Shown here: in pieces, positions 52,519-62,786 of the stretch | How positions within the stretch are numbered: position 1 is the first letter of the stretch | Layout: each line of letters begins with the position of its first letter | Assembly (NCBI GenBank): GCA_963837805.1 | Contig: CAWIOU010000014.1 | Location: forward strand, 248,001-312,000 | Length of the DNA: 64,000 bases | Direction: 5' to 3' | DNA from: Bog-756 sp963837805 | GTDB lineage: Bacteria > Actinomycetota > Acidimicrobiia > Acidimicrobiales > RAAP-2 | Program-made: the position numbers and the translations under genes | Notes under the pieces: model-generated | The model's input: the letters and a program-made list of their open reading frames with translations, nothing else | Told to the model about the DNA's origin: nothing | Databases searched by the model: none

Positions 52519-54084
52519 ATGGCACCGGGCACCTCCCCCGAAGACCGCTTCGTCCTCGCCGTCGATCTGGGCACCGGTGGACCCAAGGTGGGGCTGGTCT
52601 CGCTCACCGGCGTGATCGCCTGGTCGGAGCACCAGCCCGTCCCGACCGACCACGGCGACGACGGCGGGGTCACCCAGGACGCCGAGGTGTGGTGGCGCCT
52701 GATCTCCTCGGCGGCCCGACGGGCCGTCCGCTCCGGCGCAGTAGCGGTTGGGAGCATCGTGGCCGTCTCCTGCACCGGGCAGTGGTCGAGCACCGTACCC
52801 GTCGGCCCGGATGGAAGGCCGGTCGGACCGTGCCTCATGTGGCTCGACACCCGGGGCGCTGACCTGGTCCGGAAGGCGGTGGGCGGACCGATCGGAGGCT
52901 ACGCCCCACTGGCCCTGGCCCGTTGGATCCGGCACAGTGGCGGCGCCCCGTCCACGTCGGGTGCCGACCCCATCGGCCACATGCTGTTCCTCGAGCACTC
53001 ACAACCCGAGGTGGCGGAGGCCGCCCGTTGGTACCTCGAACCGGTCGATTACCTCTCCATGCGCTTCTCCGGGGTGGCCGCGGCCTCGCCGGCTTCGATG
53101 GCCGGGGCCTGGCTCACCGACAACAGGCGTCCCGACCGCCTCTCCTACGACCCGGTCCTGGTGAGGGCATCGGGCGTCCCCGAGCAGAAGCTGCCCCCGT
53201 TGGTCCCGACCTGCAGTGTCCTCGGAACCGTCCAGCCCCACGTGGCCGAGGACCTCGGGCTCGAGCCCGGGGTGGTGGTGGTGGCGGGCACCCCCGATCT
53301 GCACTCGGCGGCGGCCGGCGCGGGCGCCGTCCTCGGCCACCAGGCCCACCTGGCCATCTCGACCACCAGTTGGGTGAGCTGTCCCTATGCGAAGAAGAAG
53401 ACCGATCCGATCCGTCAGATGGCCACCGTGCCGGGATTTCTGCCCGGCCTCAACCTGGTGGCCAACAACCAGGAGTCGGGCGGCGGTGCCCTCCAGTGGT
53501 TGCGCGACTGCCTCGGCGCGGGGACCGGACCGTGGACGTTCGACCAGTTGACCGCGCTCGCCGCTCGGGCCCAGCCGGGCAGCGGCGGAGTGCTCTTCAC
53601 GCCGTGGCTGGCCGGTGAACGGTCCCCGATCGACGACCGTGGGGCGCGGGCCGGGTTCCACAACCTGTCCCTGCAGACGACCCGGGCAGAGATGGTCCGC
53701 TCCGTGCTGGAGGGAGTCGCCTTCAACTCCCGCTGGCTGTCCGAGGCGGTCGAGCGGTTCACCGGTCGCCGGTTCGATTCGATCCGGGCCATCGGAGGCG
53801 GGGCCACCTCGCCCCTCTGGTGCTCGATCTTCGCCGACGTCCTCGACCGGCCCATCGAGCAGGTCGGCGATCCGATCCACGCCAATCTCCGGGGCAGCGC
53901 CCTGCTGGCCGCTCTGGCCCTGGGCGCAGTGACACCGGATGAGCTCCGTTCGCTGGTGCCGGTGACGGCCATCCACCACGCCGATCCGGCGTGGCGTGAG
54001 CGATACGACCGGCTATTCGCCGAATTCCCTGCCCTCTACCGCGCCCAGAAGGGCATGTTCAAGCGACTCAATCGGCGACGGTGA
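52519..54084 (+). CDS. FGGY-family carbohydrate kinase (xylulokinase-like)
   Basis: 521 residues from the ATG at 52519, just after the lyase stop. The ASKHA fold is clear: V-L-A-V-D-L-G-T-G-G-P-K (phosphate 1), S-C-T-G-Q-W-S, M-W-L-D-T-R-G (catalytic aspartate region), V-V-V-A-G-T-P-D, and A-I-G-G-G-A-T-S-P-L-W-C (adenosine site). The substrate could be a ketose or polyol. Being sandwiched with an S1P-lyase homologue and a Gfo/Idh dehydrogenase suggests a shared phosphorylated intermediate. Its 3' end overlaps the convergent GGDEF-EAL gene by 17 bp. Confidence 0.9.
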   Translation: MAPGTSPEDRFVLAVDLGTGGPKVGLVSLTGVIAWSEHQPVPTDHGDDGGVTQDAEVWWRLISSAARRAVRSGAVAVGSIVAVSCTGQWSSTVPVGPDGRPVGPCLMWLDTRGADLVRKAVGGPIGGYAPLALARWIRHSGGAPSTSGADPIGHMLFLEHSQPEVAEAARWYLEPVDYLSMRFSGVAAASPASMAGAWLTDNRRPDRLSYDPVLVRASGVPEQKLPPLVPTCSVLGTVQPHVAEDLGLEPGVVVVAGTPDLHSAAAGAGAVLGHQAHLAISTTSWVSCPYAKKKTDPIRQMATVPGFLPGLNLVANNQESGGGALQWLRDCLGAGTGPWTFDQLTALAARAQPGSGGVLFTPWLAGERSPIDDRGARAGFHNLSLQTTRAEMVRSVLEGVAFNSRWLSEAVERFTGRRFDSIRAIGGGATSPLWCSIFADVLDRPIEQVGDPIHANLRGSALLAALALGAVTPDELRSLVPVTAIHHADPAWRERYDRLFAEFPALYRAQKGMFKRLNRRR

Positions 54085-55885
54085 ACGTCGGGGGCGTCCC
54101 GGTGCCGGTGAGCACCGATTGTCCGACGACAAAGGAATGGGCCGGTCCCGGCCGGGCCAACAGGAATCCCTGTGCCTCGTCGCACCCCATGACTCCGACG
54201 GCGGCCAGCTCGGCTTCGGTCTCGACACCCTCGGCCACCACCCGCAATCCGAGTTTGTGGGCCAGGTCGACCACGGCGGCAACGATGGTCGGATCCTGTT
54301 CCGGCGAACCGAGGCCGGCCACGAAGCTCCGATCGACCTTGAGGCGGTCGATGGGCAGTCCCTGCAGGTACAACAGCGACGAGTAGCCGGTGCCGAAATC
54401 GTCGAGGGCGATGTGGACGCCGAGCTCCCTGATCCTCCGCATGACGGCGCCGACCCGATCGATGTCCACGACCAGAACGGATTCGGTCACTTCGAGGACC
54501 AGCGATCGGGGATCGAGCATCGTCCGGGACAGGGCACCCTCCACGTCACCGAAGAAGTCGGGGTCCTGCAACTGGCAGGCCGAGACATTGACCGACACGG
54601 TCAGGTCGGGGTGGCCCTGCTCCTGCCATTGACGGCACTGGCCGGCGGCCTCGTGGAGCACCCACCGGCCGACCGGGATGATCTCCCGGCTCCGTTCGAG
54701 CAGGGGCACGAACTCGACCGGTGAGACGGCACCCAGCTCGGGGTGGTTCCACCGTAACAATGCCTCCATCCCCACCATGTCCCCGCCGAGCCTGAACAAC
54801 GGCTGGTAATGAACCGAGAGCTGCCGGCACTGGTGGGCCACCCGCAGGTCGTGGGCCAGTTGGCTCTGGCGCAGGCTGTCCGAGCCGATCACGGCGTTGT
54901 AGAGCTCGTAGCGGGCCGGTCCACGCCGCTTGGCCTGGTACATGGCCGCGTCAGCGTGGGCCAGGTTCACCTCGGGGTTGACGTCCCCCATGACCTCGGC
55001 GATCCCGATGCTCACCGAGGTGTAAAGGTGACGATCCCCCATGGCCACCGGCGGACGCATGGCCACGTGGATGCGCTCGGCCAGGGTGCGAGCCCCAGCC
55101 GGAGCATCGTCGAGCCCCTCGGCCAGCACGACGAACTCATCGCCCCCCAGACGGGCCACGGTGTCCGACGTGCGCACCAACTCCTGCAGGCGGGAGGCCA
55201 CGGCGACGAGGAGGCAGTCCCCTGCCGCATGTCCGAACCGGTCGTTGACGGCCTTGAAGTTGTCCAGGTCGAGATAGAGCAGCATGGCGCCGGTGTGCCG
55301 GCGCTCCAGCGAGGCGGCGGCGTGCTCGAGACGGTCCACCAGCAGGGCACGGTTGGGCAATCCGGTCAGTTGGTCGTGCAGGGCCTGGTGGGCCAGCGAG
55401 GCCTGCTCCTCGTCGAGACGGCGCTGGAGCATCCGGCGGGTGGCATCGAATTGGCGGATGACCCGGACCAGGCTGCCGTCGCAGCTGAACCGGACGACAT
55501 CACAGGCCAGCTTCAGTACGTCGTCCTCGACCTCGAGGCGCGTCGCCTCCTCGCAGAGGACGGCGATGGTGCAGTCCCGCCAGGCCAGGTACGCCTTGGC
55601 CACGCTGTCCAGGCGGGTGTTGGCGAGGATGGCCTGTTCGCCCTGCCCGTCGAGGCGCGCCTCGTCATCAGTGGAGGCGGCCTCGCCGGTGGCCAGCCAG
55701 CGACCGATCAGCAAGGTGCCCAACCCGGCGGTGGCCAGTGCCTGTCCGCCGAGCTCGGCGAAGCGGCGGTCGACGAACTGGCCGACCTCATCGGCCCGGG
55801 CCATGAGGGCGTTGCCCAGCGCGATCCGTTCGTCACCCAGCCCCGTCTCCGGAACCCGGACATCCGCCGGCAGCTGATCGGTCAT
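54068..55885 (-). CDS. GGDEF-EAL c-di-GMP protein, cytoplasmic
   Basis: 605 residues from the ATG at 55885, which overlaps the stop of the upstream GGDEF-EAL gene (ATGA). An N-terminal helical region of about 150 residues could be a sensor. The GGDEF domain (about 160-320) has the intact R-L-G-G-D-E-F signature. The EAL domain (about 345-590) has M-E-A-L-L-R-W, V-N-V-S-A-C-Q-L, L-E-V-T-E-S-V-L, D-D-F-G-T-G-Y-S-S-L, V-D-R-S-F-V and A-E-G-V-E-T-E, so both synthase and phosphodiesterase sites look complete. No membrane segment is seen. Confidence 0.92.
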   Translation of the reverse strand: MTDQLPADVRVPETGLGDERIALGNALMARADEVGQFVDRRFAELGGQALATAGLGTLLIGRWLATGEAASTDDEARLDGQGEQAILANTRLDSVAKAYLAWRDCTIAVLCEEATRLEVEDDVLKLACDVVRFSCDGSLVRVIRQFDATRRMLQRRLDEEQASLAHQALHDQLTGLPNRALLVDRLEHAAASLERRHTGAMLLYLDLDNFKAVNDRFGHAAGDCLLVAVASRLQELVRTSDTVARLGGDEFVVLAEGLDDAPAGARTLAERIHVAMRPPVAMGDRHLYTSVSIGIAEVMGDVNPEVNLAHADAAMYQAKRRGPARYELYNAVIGSDSLRQSQLAHDLRVAHQCRQLSVHYQPLFRLGGDMVGMEALLRWNHPELGAVSPVEFVPLLERSREIIPVGRWVLHEAAGQCRQWQEQGHPDLTVSVNVSACQLQDPDFFGDVEGALSRTMLDPRSLVLEVTESVLVVDIDRVGAVMRRIRELGVHIALDDFGTGYSSLLYLQGLPIDRLKVDRSFVAGLGSPEQDPTIVAAVVDLAHKLGLRVVAEGVETEAELAAVGVMGCDEAQGFLLARPGPAHSFVVGQSVLTGTGTPPTFTVAD

Positions 55886-57886
55886 CGCGGCACGGCGGTC
55901 AGGCCGCCTTCGACCATGGCGGGTGCCTGTTCGCCTCCGCCTGTTCCCGCCCATTCCTGGCTGTACTCGTGCAGCCAGCCCCAGAAGACGTCCGCGGCCA
56001 TGGGGCGGGCCAGCACGTAGCCCTGGGCGCTACCGCATCCCAACTCGGTCAGCAGCTCCCACGTAGATTGGTTCTCGACGCCTTCGGCGACCGTACCCAG
56101 GCCAAGGTTGCGGGCCAGGTCGACCACGGCGCGGACGATGACCGCGTTGTCGGGGTCGTTCTCCATGTTCTGGACGAACGTCCGATCGATCTTCAGCTGA
56201 TCCACCGGCAGGTCCCTCAGGTAGGCCAGCGACGAGTAGCCCGTGCCGAAGTCGTCGATGGACAGGGTCACGCCCATGGCGGCCAGCTGGGCCAACACCT
56301 GTCGGGCCCGATCCGGATCGGACATGATGATCGTCTCGGTGATCTCGAGGTCGAGCAGGTGCGGTGGCACATCCCACCGGGCCAGGGCGGACCCGACCGT
56401 CGCCGGAAGGTCGGCGTCGAGAAGGCTGCGGGTGGACAGGTTCACCGCCACCGACAACTCGCCGGGGCCAGTCGGTCCGCCATCGTCGAGCCACTGCCGG
56501 CACTGACGGAGGGCTTCCTCCAGGACCCAGACGGTCATCGGCTCGATGAGGCCCGTCCGTTCCGCCTCCGGTATGAAAGTGTCCGGATAGAGCAGGCCGA
56601 GGGTGGGATGCTGCCAGCGGATCAGGGCCTCGGCCCCTTCCACCCGCCGGGTGGCCATTGCCGCCTTGGGCTGGTAGTGCAGGACGAACTCGTTGCCGAC
56701 CACGGCGTTGCGGAGATCGGCCAGGAGCGCCAACCGGGCCGGCGTGTTCACGTTGAGGTCGTCGCTGTACACCACCACACTGGACTGGGAGCCCTTGGCC
56801 ACGTACATGGCCACATCCGCCCGTTGGAGCAGGAGGTCGGCGGTCTCTCCGTCGGCGGGGGCGAGCGCGATCCCGCAGCTCGCCTCGATGCCGAGGTTGG
56901 CTCCGTCCATCTCGAATGGCTGCTCGAGTACGGCGATGATCCGTTCGGCCACCTGCACCGCGTTGGCGGTTCCGGAGACGTTGGGCAGGAGCACGCAGAA
57001 CTCGTCACCGCCCAGTCGGGCCACGGTGTCGCCGCCCCGCAGCACCTCCTTCACCCGGGGACCGACCTCGACGAGTACCGCGTCACCGGACCGGTGCCCC
57101 ATGGTGTCGTTGATCTCCTTGAATCGGTCGAGATCGAAGAGCATGACCGCGCAGATGGAACCGTCGGCGGCCCGCCGGGTCAGGGTCTCCTCGGTCCTCT
57201 CGTAGAAGAGGGCCCGGTTGGGGAGGCCGGTGAGCATGTCGTGCAGCGCCTGGTACGCCAGGAGGGATTCGGCCCGCTCCTTCTTCTCGCCGGTGGCACC
57301 GGCCATGCGGACCACGAGAGCCACCACCAGAGCCCCGAGGATACCGACGGCTTCGGCCTGGCCCCGGGTGAGGAACGAGGGCAGCAGGCCGAACCAGATG
57401 AGGTACTGGGCCACGGCGATGTTGAGCAGCGTCCACCACAGCACCGGCTGCCAGAGATTGGAACCCCAGAGCTCGAGCTCCTGCAGGGCCACGAAGGCGT
57501 AGGCCATGCTCAGGGCGGGTCCCCATCCCGTCATGTAGATGACCGCGGTGACCGCCAGGACGTGCACGGCCAGGCGCACCTGACGCTTCAACGAACCCGG
57601 CGGGCGCGGCATGCCAGGGCTCGACGATGACCGACATGACGGCCGGGGCACCGATGGCCACCACGTAGGCCCACAAGGGAAGTTGGGCGATCAGTCCGAA
57701 GTGCCGGAGGATGAGGAGCACGATCAGCGCCAGTGGTGCGACCACATAGCCGAGGACCAGCGGCGACAGGCTCTTCGCCGGACCCGCCCCGTCGTCGGGG
57801 ACGCTGCCCATGATCCCGGCCGAGGACACCTCGGCAGAGTGGACCCACCCGTTTCGAGCCGCGCCACCTGAGCGTTCGATTCCCAC
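55882..57886 (-). CDS. Membrane GGDEF-EAL c-di-GMP protein, frameshifted near its start
   Basis: About 667 residues after repair. Start is GTG at 57886 or ATG at 57811. Several membrane segments (V-A-P-L-A-L-I-V-L-L-I-L, A-V-H-V-L-A-V-T-A-V-I-Y, Q-P-V-L-W-W-T-L-L-N-I) precede the catalytic part. The frame breaks near 57610-57617; dropping one base rejoins V-I-V-E-P-W/G to M-P-R-P-P-G-S-L-K-R. The GGDEF signature R-L-G-G-D-E-F-C and EAL motifs (A-E-A-L-I-R-W, L-E-I-T-E-T-I, D-D-F-G-T-G-Y, A-E-G-V-E-N-Q) are intact. It is translationally coupled to the cytoplasmic GGDEF-EAL gene downstream. Confidence 0.88.
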
Positions 57887-58104
57887 ACTTCGCTATCGGC
57901 AAGGGCATCGGGTCACTTGAGGAGCAAACCGGCCTCCCGAGCCCACAAATCCCTGGTGAGAGCTCCGTTGCCCACAAATGACAGAAGGGCTGCCCATTCC
58001 CGGGCCGCGGGTCCATCCCCCGTCCGGGCGCCGGGCCCGGCCCAGCCCGACCTCTCGACCGGCTGCCTAAGGTGGGCGGGTCGGACGACACGGAGGAGAA
58101 CCTG

Positions 58105-59073
58105 GTGAAGGCAGCGGTGTACTACGAGACCGGAGGACCGGAGGTCTTCCGCTACGAGGATGTCCCCGACCCGACGGTGGGTCCCGGTGAGGTGCTGGTC
58201 CGGGTCGAAGCCATCAGCATCGAGGGCGGCGACACCTTGAACCGCCTCGGGGGTGCCATCGCTCACGCACCGCACATCGTCGGCTACCAGTGTGCTGGAA
58301 CCGTGGTGGCCGCCGGGGATGATGTCAGCCGGTTCTCACCGGGGGACCGGGTGGTCACCGTGGGACTGGACGGATCCCACGCCGCCCTGCGAGCGGTGGC
58401 CGAACCGTTCTGCTGGCTCATCCCCGATGGCGTGGACACCGAGGAAGCGGCCTGCGTCCCCGTCCCCTTCGGCACCGCCGAGGACTGCCTGTTCGAATTC
58501 GGCCGCCTCCAGCCCGGAGAGACGGCGCTGATCCACGCCGGTGCCAGCGGCGTCGGGATCGCCGCCATCCAGCTGGCCAAGCGGGCCGGGGCCACGGTAT
58601 TGGCCACGGCGTCGAGCGACGGCCGACTCGACCGCCTGGTCGACCTCGGGCTCGATCACGGCATCAACTACACCTCGGCCGATTTCGTGACCGAGGTCCG
58701 CCGGTTGACCGACGGCAGGGGCGCCGACGTCATCGTGGACTCGATCGGTGGACCCACGCTGCAGAAGAGCCTCCTCTGTCTGGCCTACCGCGGTCGGTGC
58801 ATCAGCTTCGGCGACGCGGGAAGGGAGCAGTCGAGCAAGCTGGACATCTCGACGATGCGGGCCAACAACCAGACACTGGTCGGGTATTTCCTGGGTGCCG
58901 AGCTCTTCCTCGGACTCAGGGCGCACGCCATGATCGCCAGACTGCTGGACGACATCGACTCGGGTGGCCTCAAGGTCGTCATCGATCGACGGTTCACGCT
59001 CGAGGAGGCAGGTGAGGCCCACGCCTACATCGAGAGCCGGCAGGCCTTCGGTCGGGTGCTGCTCATTCCCTGA
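58105..59073 (+). CDS. Zinc-independent quinone oxidoreductase / MDR family alcohol dehydrogenase
   Basis: 322 residues from the GTG at 58105 (GGAGGAG 6 bases upstream). MDR fold: V-G-P-G-E-V-L-V-R-V, Y-Q-C-A-G-T-V-V-A-A-G, G-D-R-V-V-T-V, and the Rossmann site H-A-G-A-S-G-V-G-I-A-A-I-Q-L-A. The catalytic and structural zinc cysteines of alcohol dehydrogenases are absent, so it belongs with NADPH quinone or enoyl reductases (QOR type). E-E-A-G-E-A-H-A-Y-I-E-S near the end is typical. Substrate unknown. Confidence 0.9.
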   Translation: MKAAVYYETGGPEVFRYEDVPDPTVGPGEVLVRVEAISIEGGDTLNRLGGAIAHAPHIVGYQCAGTVVAAGDDVSRFSPGDRVVTVGLDGSHAALRAVAEPFCWLIPDGVDTEEAACVPVPFGTAEDCLFEFGRLQPGETALIHAGASGVGIAAIQLAKRAGATVLATASSDGRLDRLVDLGLDHGINYTSADFVTEVRRLTDGRGADVIVDSIGGPTLQKSLLCLAYRGRCISFGDAGREQSSKLDISTMRANNQTLVGYFLGAELFLGLRAHAMIARLLDDIDSGGLKVVIDRRFTLEEAGEAHAYIESRQAFGRVLLIP

Positions 59074-59114
59074 CCCGGCGACTCGGCGGTACTCGTGCTC
59101 GCTAGCCTGGGCCG

Positions 59115-59600
59115 ATGATCCGACCTGCCACCGAGGGCGATGTCGAAGAGATCGTCGAGTTGATCCACGATCTCGCCGAGTTCGAGCGTTCGCCCGGCTC
59201 GGTGGAGATCCAGCCCGATCACCTGCGTGCCGCCCTGTTCGACCCGTCGCCCACCGTTTTCGCCCACGTGGCCGACGAGGGCGACCGTCTGCTCGGGATG
59301 GCCATCTGGTTCCGCAACTTCTCCACCTGGACCGGTCGGAACGGCATCTATCTGGAGGATCTCTACGTACGCCCGGAGGGGCGAGGACGAGGGATCGGTC
59401 GGGCTCTCGTCGCCGAGTTAGCCACCATCGCCCGCCGCTCCGGCTATGCGCGGGTCGACTGGTCGGTCCTCGACTGGAACGAGTCGGCCATCCGCTTCTA
59501 CCGATCACTCGGTGCCATGGCCATGGATGAGTGGACCGGCTACCGACTGTCCGGTGACGCCCTGGCCGTGCTGGGCTCCGCTGACGATCGGGAGGAATGA
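59115..59600 (+). CDS. GNAT family N-acetyltransferase
   Basis: 161 residues, start ATG at 59115. I-R-P-A-T-E-G-D at the N-terminus, a central strand, then the acetyl-CoA loop R-P-E-G-R-G-R-G-I-G-R-A-L, and the C-terminal D-W-N-E-S-A-I-R-F-Y-R-S-L-G-A. The pattern resembles diamine or spermidine N-acetyltransferases of bacteria. The acceptor is not determinable. It follows the oxidoreductase by 41 bp and may be co-transcribed. Confidence 0.9.
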   Translation: MIRPATEGDVEEIVELIHDLAEFERSPGSVEIQPDHLRAALFDPSPTVFAHVADEGDRLLGMAIWFRNFSTWTGRNGIYLEDLYVRPEGRGRGIGRALVAELATIARRSGYARVDWSVLDWNESAIRFYRSLGAMAMDEWTGYRLSGDALAVLGSADDREE

Positions 59601-59720
59601 GCGGTAACGACTGGTCTCGGTGAACCTACGTGTTCAGGGGGCCTCCGAGTGGAGCCGTTCAGGGTTTTCGCCGGGCGCCACCAGAAGCGATGCGGCAGTG
59701 TCCGGCCCGACGGCGAGGTA

Positions 59721-61095
59721 TCACCCATCCACGGCGAACAGTTGCCAGACGCCGGGCACGCCCTTGAGCTCATATTCACCGCGATTGGTGAATGCGATAC
59801 CCGACCCGGCGACAAGGTCCACCACGGTCCGCGAGACCAGCACCTCACCGGGGCCGGCCAATCCCGCGACCCGAGCACCGACATGGACCGCGATGCCACC
59901 GAGGTCGTCGCCCCGAATCTCACACTCTCCAGTATGCAATCCGGCTCGGATCTCTAAGCCCAGCCGCCGGGCGCCATCGCGGATAGCTCCGGCACAATGG
60001 ATCGCCCGGGCAGGTCCGTCGAACGTGGCGAATACCCCGTCGCCGGTGCTCTTGACCTGCCGGCCGCGGAAGCGATCCAGTTGCCGATGGATCATTGCGT
60101 CGTGATCGTCGAGCAGACCTCGCCAACGACGATCACCGAGGTCTGCGGCCGTCCGGGTGGAGTCGACAATGTCAGTGAAGACGATTGTGGACAGCACTCT
60201 GTCGGGTTCATGAGTCGAGCGGTGTCCGGTCAGAAACTCCTCCACCTCATCGAAGATTGCCGAAGTGTCCCCCACCCAGAAGAAGTGATCGTCACCGGGA
60301 AGCTCGACGTATCGAGCTCCGGCGATGTGTTCACTGAGATACCGGCCGTGCCCAACCGGGATCGGGATGTCCCCGGTCCGATGCAAGATGAGCGTGGGAA
60401 CACGGATGCTCGGCAGCACATCTCGAACGTCGGTATCAGCGTTCACGCTCATAAGTGATCGGTACGCCCCCGGGCTCGTGGCTCGCCGTTCGAATGCAGC
60501 CCATCTGCGTCGAACTCGAGATCGCCAGCCACCGAGGGAGCGAAGGAATCCACCGTATTGTCGCCGCCCCAGCTTTCGATCTTCGCCTCGACGTATCGGT
60601 CCAGCACAGCGGGTGGGTATCCCCACGGATAATCCACGGCCTCCATCATCCGAGCGAAGGTCCCATAGAGCACAAGAGCCGAGACGCGATCCGGGTAGGT
60701 TGCAGCAAAGAGCATGGCCATCGGCCGCCTTCCGACAACCCAAACAGGGCCGCCCGTTCCGATCCGGCAGCGTCCATGACAGCACGAAGATCCTGCATCC
60801 GATCTTCAAGCGTCGGTGCCCCCTGGATCGGATCAGACAGACCGAGCCCGCGTCGATCGAACACGATCAGGCGACTGAAGGAGGAAAGCCCTTGCAGGCA
60901 ATCCGCCATGGCCGGATCCTCCCAAGCCATCTCGACGTGCGAGACGTAGCCGAGGACGGCCACCAGGTCGAAGGGGCCATCACCTAGTACCTGGTAGGCG
61001 ATGTGAAAACCGTCAGCGGTCTTTGTGTACCGGGTCTCGGGGATATCCACCACCGTCACCAGTCTGCCGGATCGCTCCCACGAATGCTCGGTCAA
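59721..61095 (-). CDS. Alpha/beta-hydrolase-cyclase fusion, broken by two frameshifts
   Basis: Paralogue of the protein at 5018. Three frames together spell one protein: Y-Q-V-L-G-D-G-P, D-R-R-G-L-G-L-S-D, the nucleophile elbow L-F-G-L-S-E-G-G, then (break near 60720-60727) M-A-M-L-F-A-A-T-Y-P and D-S-F-A-P-S-V-A-G-D, then (break near 60503-60507) W-A-A-F-E-R-R. The cyclase follows with F-T-D-I-V-D-S-T, S-T-G-D-G-V-F-A-T-F-D and V-H-V-G-A-R-V. Both breaks need one added base. The conserved catalytic residues in all parts suggest sequencing error rather than an old pseudogene, but a recently inactivated gene cannot be excluded. The start near 61095 is approximate. Confidence 0.75.
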
Positions 61096-61155
61096 GCTGT
61101 GGCGTCTCGCGGTGAATCCCTGACCCCCCTCCCCTGAGGAAGTCGGCGGGTCCCC

Positions 61156-62642
61156 TCAGGTCAGGTCAAAGTGAGTGGACGCTGTTGCACTCCCACTGGA
61201 CGCGGTCACCGTGTGTGGACCGAGCAAGCCGGCATTGCGAACCGGGATGGAGACCTTGCAACTGAATACGCCGTTGACAGTGGTCGAGGTGTTGCAGTCC
61301 AGATTGGTCTCGACGGCCTTGCCGGAGACGTCTGACTGGTAGGCGACTGTCACCGGCTTGCCGAACGCGAAGCCGACTCCCCAGACGGTGATACGCGCCC
61401 CCGGCGGACCGCTGCCAGGGGAAATCGCAATGGAGGTGCGACGAGCAAGCCACTCAACGAGCCCTTGGGCGGTCGCCGATCCGAGGCTCCACCCGACTGA
61501 CCAACAGTCGGTCGGGCCAATGCATGTCACCGAGCTCAGCCAGTCGGTATCTTTCGTGGAGACCTGGTCACTCGGGACGATGGACCACGTCGACCCGTCC
61601 CAGTGTTCCGTCAGTGCTGGACTTGGGGAACTGTGGTATCCCGCAGCGTTGCCGACGGCCCAGCAGTTCGTGCTGCTGGTGCACGTCACACCCACCAGTT
61701 GGTCGGTGGAAGAAGTGCTGATGTTGGCGCTCGTCACCGTCGACCACCGTGTGCCGTTCCACCGTTCAGCCAGCGTTTGGTCGGTGCTGTCGCCGGTACC
61801 GGTGTTCAGGCTCCCCACCGCCCAACAGTCGGAGGACGACACACAGGTGATGCCGGTCAGACCGTCCCCTCCTTCGTAGCCATCGCCTGTCGTGGTGGCC
61901 GACCAGGTCGTCCCATTCCAATGTTCGAAGAGCGGATAGATGAACTCGGAGGATCCGAGGGTCAAGTCGTAGTTGCCCGCGGCCCAACAGTCCTCTGCGC
62001 TCACGCAGCTCACACCGGTGAGATAGGTGGGGACGGGTCTTTTGAGTATCTTCCCGTCAGGGACGGACAGAACCGACCACTCGGAACCGTCCCAATGTTC
62101 AGCCATTGCGTTTGTTGTCGTTGCCCCGGACCATCTCCCACCGCCCAACAGTTGGTGCTGGAGATACACGTGACCGAGCTCAGTTCGGAGCCCCCGGTGA
62201 CAGACGGGTCGTGGGCGATCGACCAGTCGCTCCCGTTCCAGTGCTCGATGAGCACCGAGGTCGTTGTGGAACCAACGGACCAACAGTCGGCACTCGACAG
62301 ACAGTCGATCGACGACAACTGGTCGCCGGAGCGACCAGGAGTGGGCACGATGGTCCATCTATCACCGTTCCAGTGCTCTGCCACGGTGTAGTAGAGCCGT
62401 TTCGGCAGGGAGGACCCGACGGCCCAACAGTCGGTGTTGGTCACACAAGACACCGATGCCAATGTGGTGCTGGTCGGCAATGGACTCGGTACCGGAGCCC
62501 ACGTGCCGGCGGACGGATCGATGGTGGCCGCCGTGCTGCTGTCGGCCAGAAGGAATGTGATCGTGAGCATGCCGCCACATGCCACCACTGTCCCACTCGC
62601 AAACACCCGTCGGCCGCCCGTCAATCCAGATGCTCGCTGCAC
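61156..62642 (-). CDS. Secreted CWAVG-repeat protein, frameshifted
   Basis: About 495 residues after repair. An N-terminal hydrophobic segment (V-V-A-C-G-G-M-L-T-I-T-F-L-L-A) is a signal peptide. The body has about eight repeats of roughly 50 residues of the form C-x3-x-D/N-C-W-A-V-G, then L-x-E-H-W-N-G-x-x-W-S, likely a beta-propeller with paired cysteines. The C-terminal about 90 residues are an Ig-like domain (G-S-G-P-P-G-A-R-I-T-V-W-G-V-G-F). The frame breaks near 62130 and rejoins on adding one base (G-D-G-S-G-A-T-T-T). Probable extracellular adhesin or binding protein. Confidence 0.78.
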
Positions 62643-62786
62643 ACCCTCCCCCTATTTTCAGCCCTACCCCGATACTAGTGAGGACACCCCCGGGGGTGCC
62701 GTGCCGATCGGGAGCCGAGAGCGCTCCGATCCGCTGGCCTGAGTCATCTGGTGTCCGGCCCGAATACTCAGATGGTGAACGCGCAG

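Noticed and set aside
51025..54084. Apparent 1019-residue fusion of a PLP lyase and a sugar kinase
   Set aside because: The junction is arginine-rich nonsense caused by one extra base at 52213; the true lyase end and kinase start are separate.
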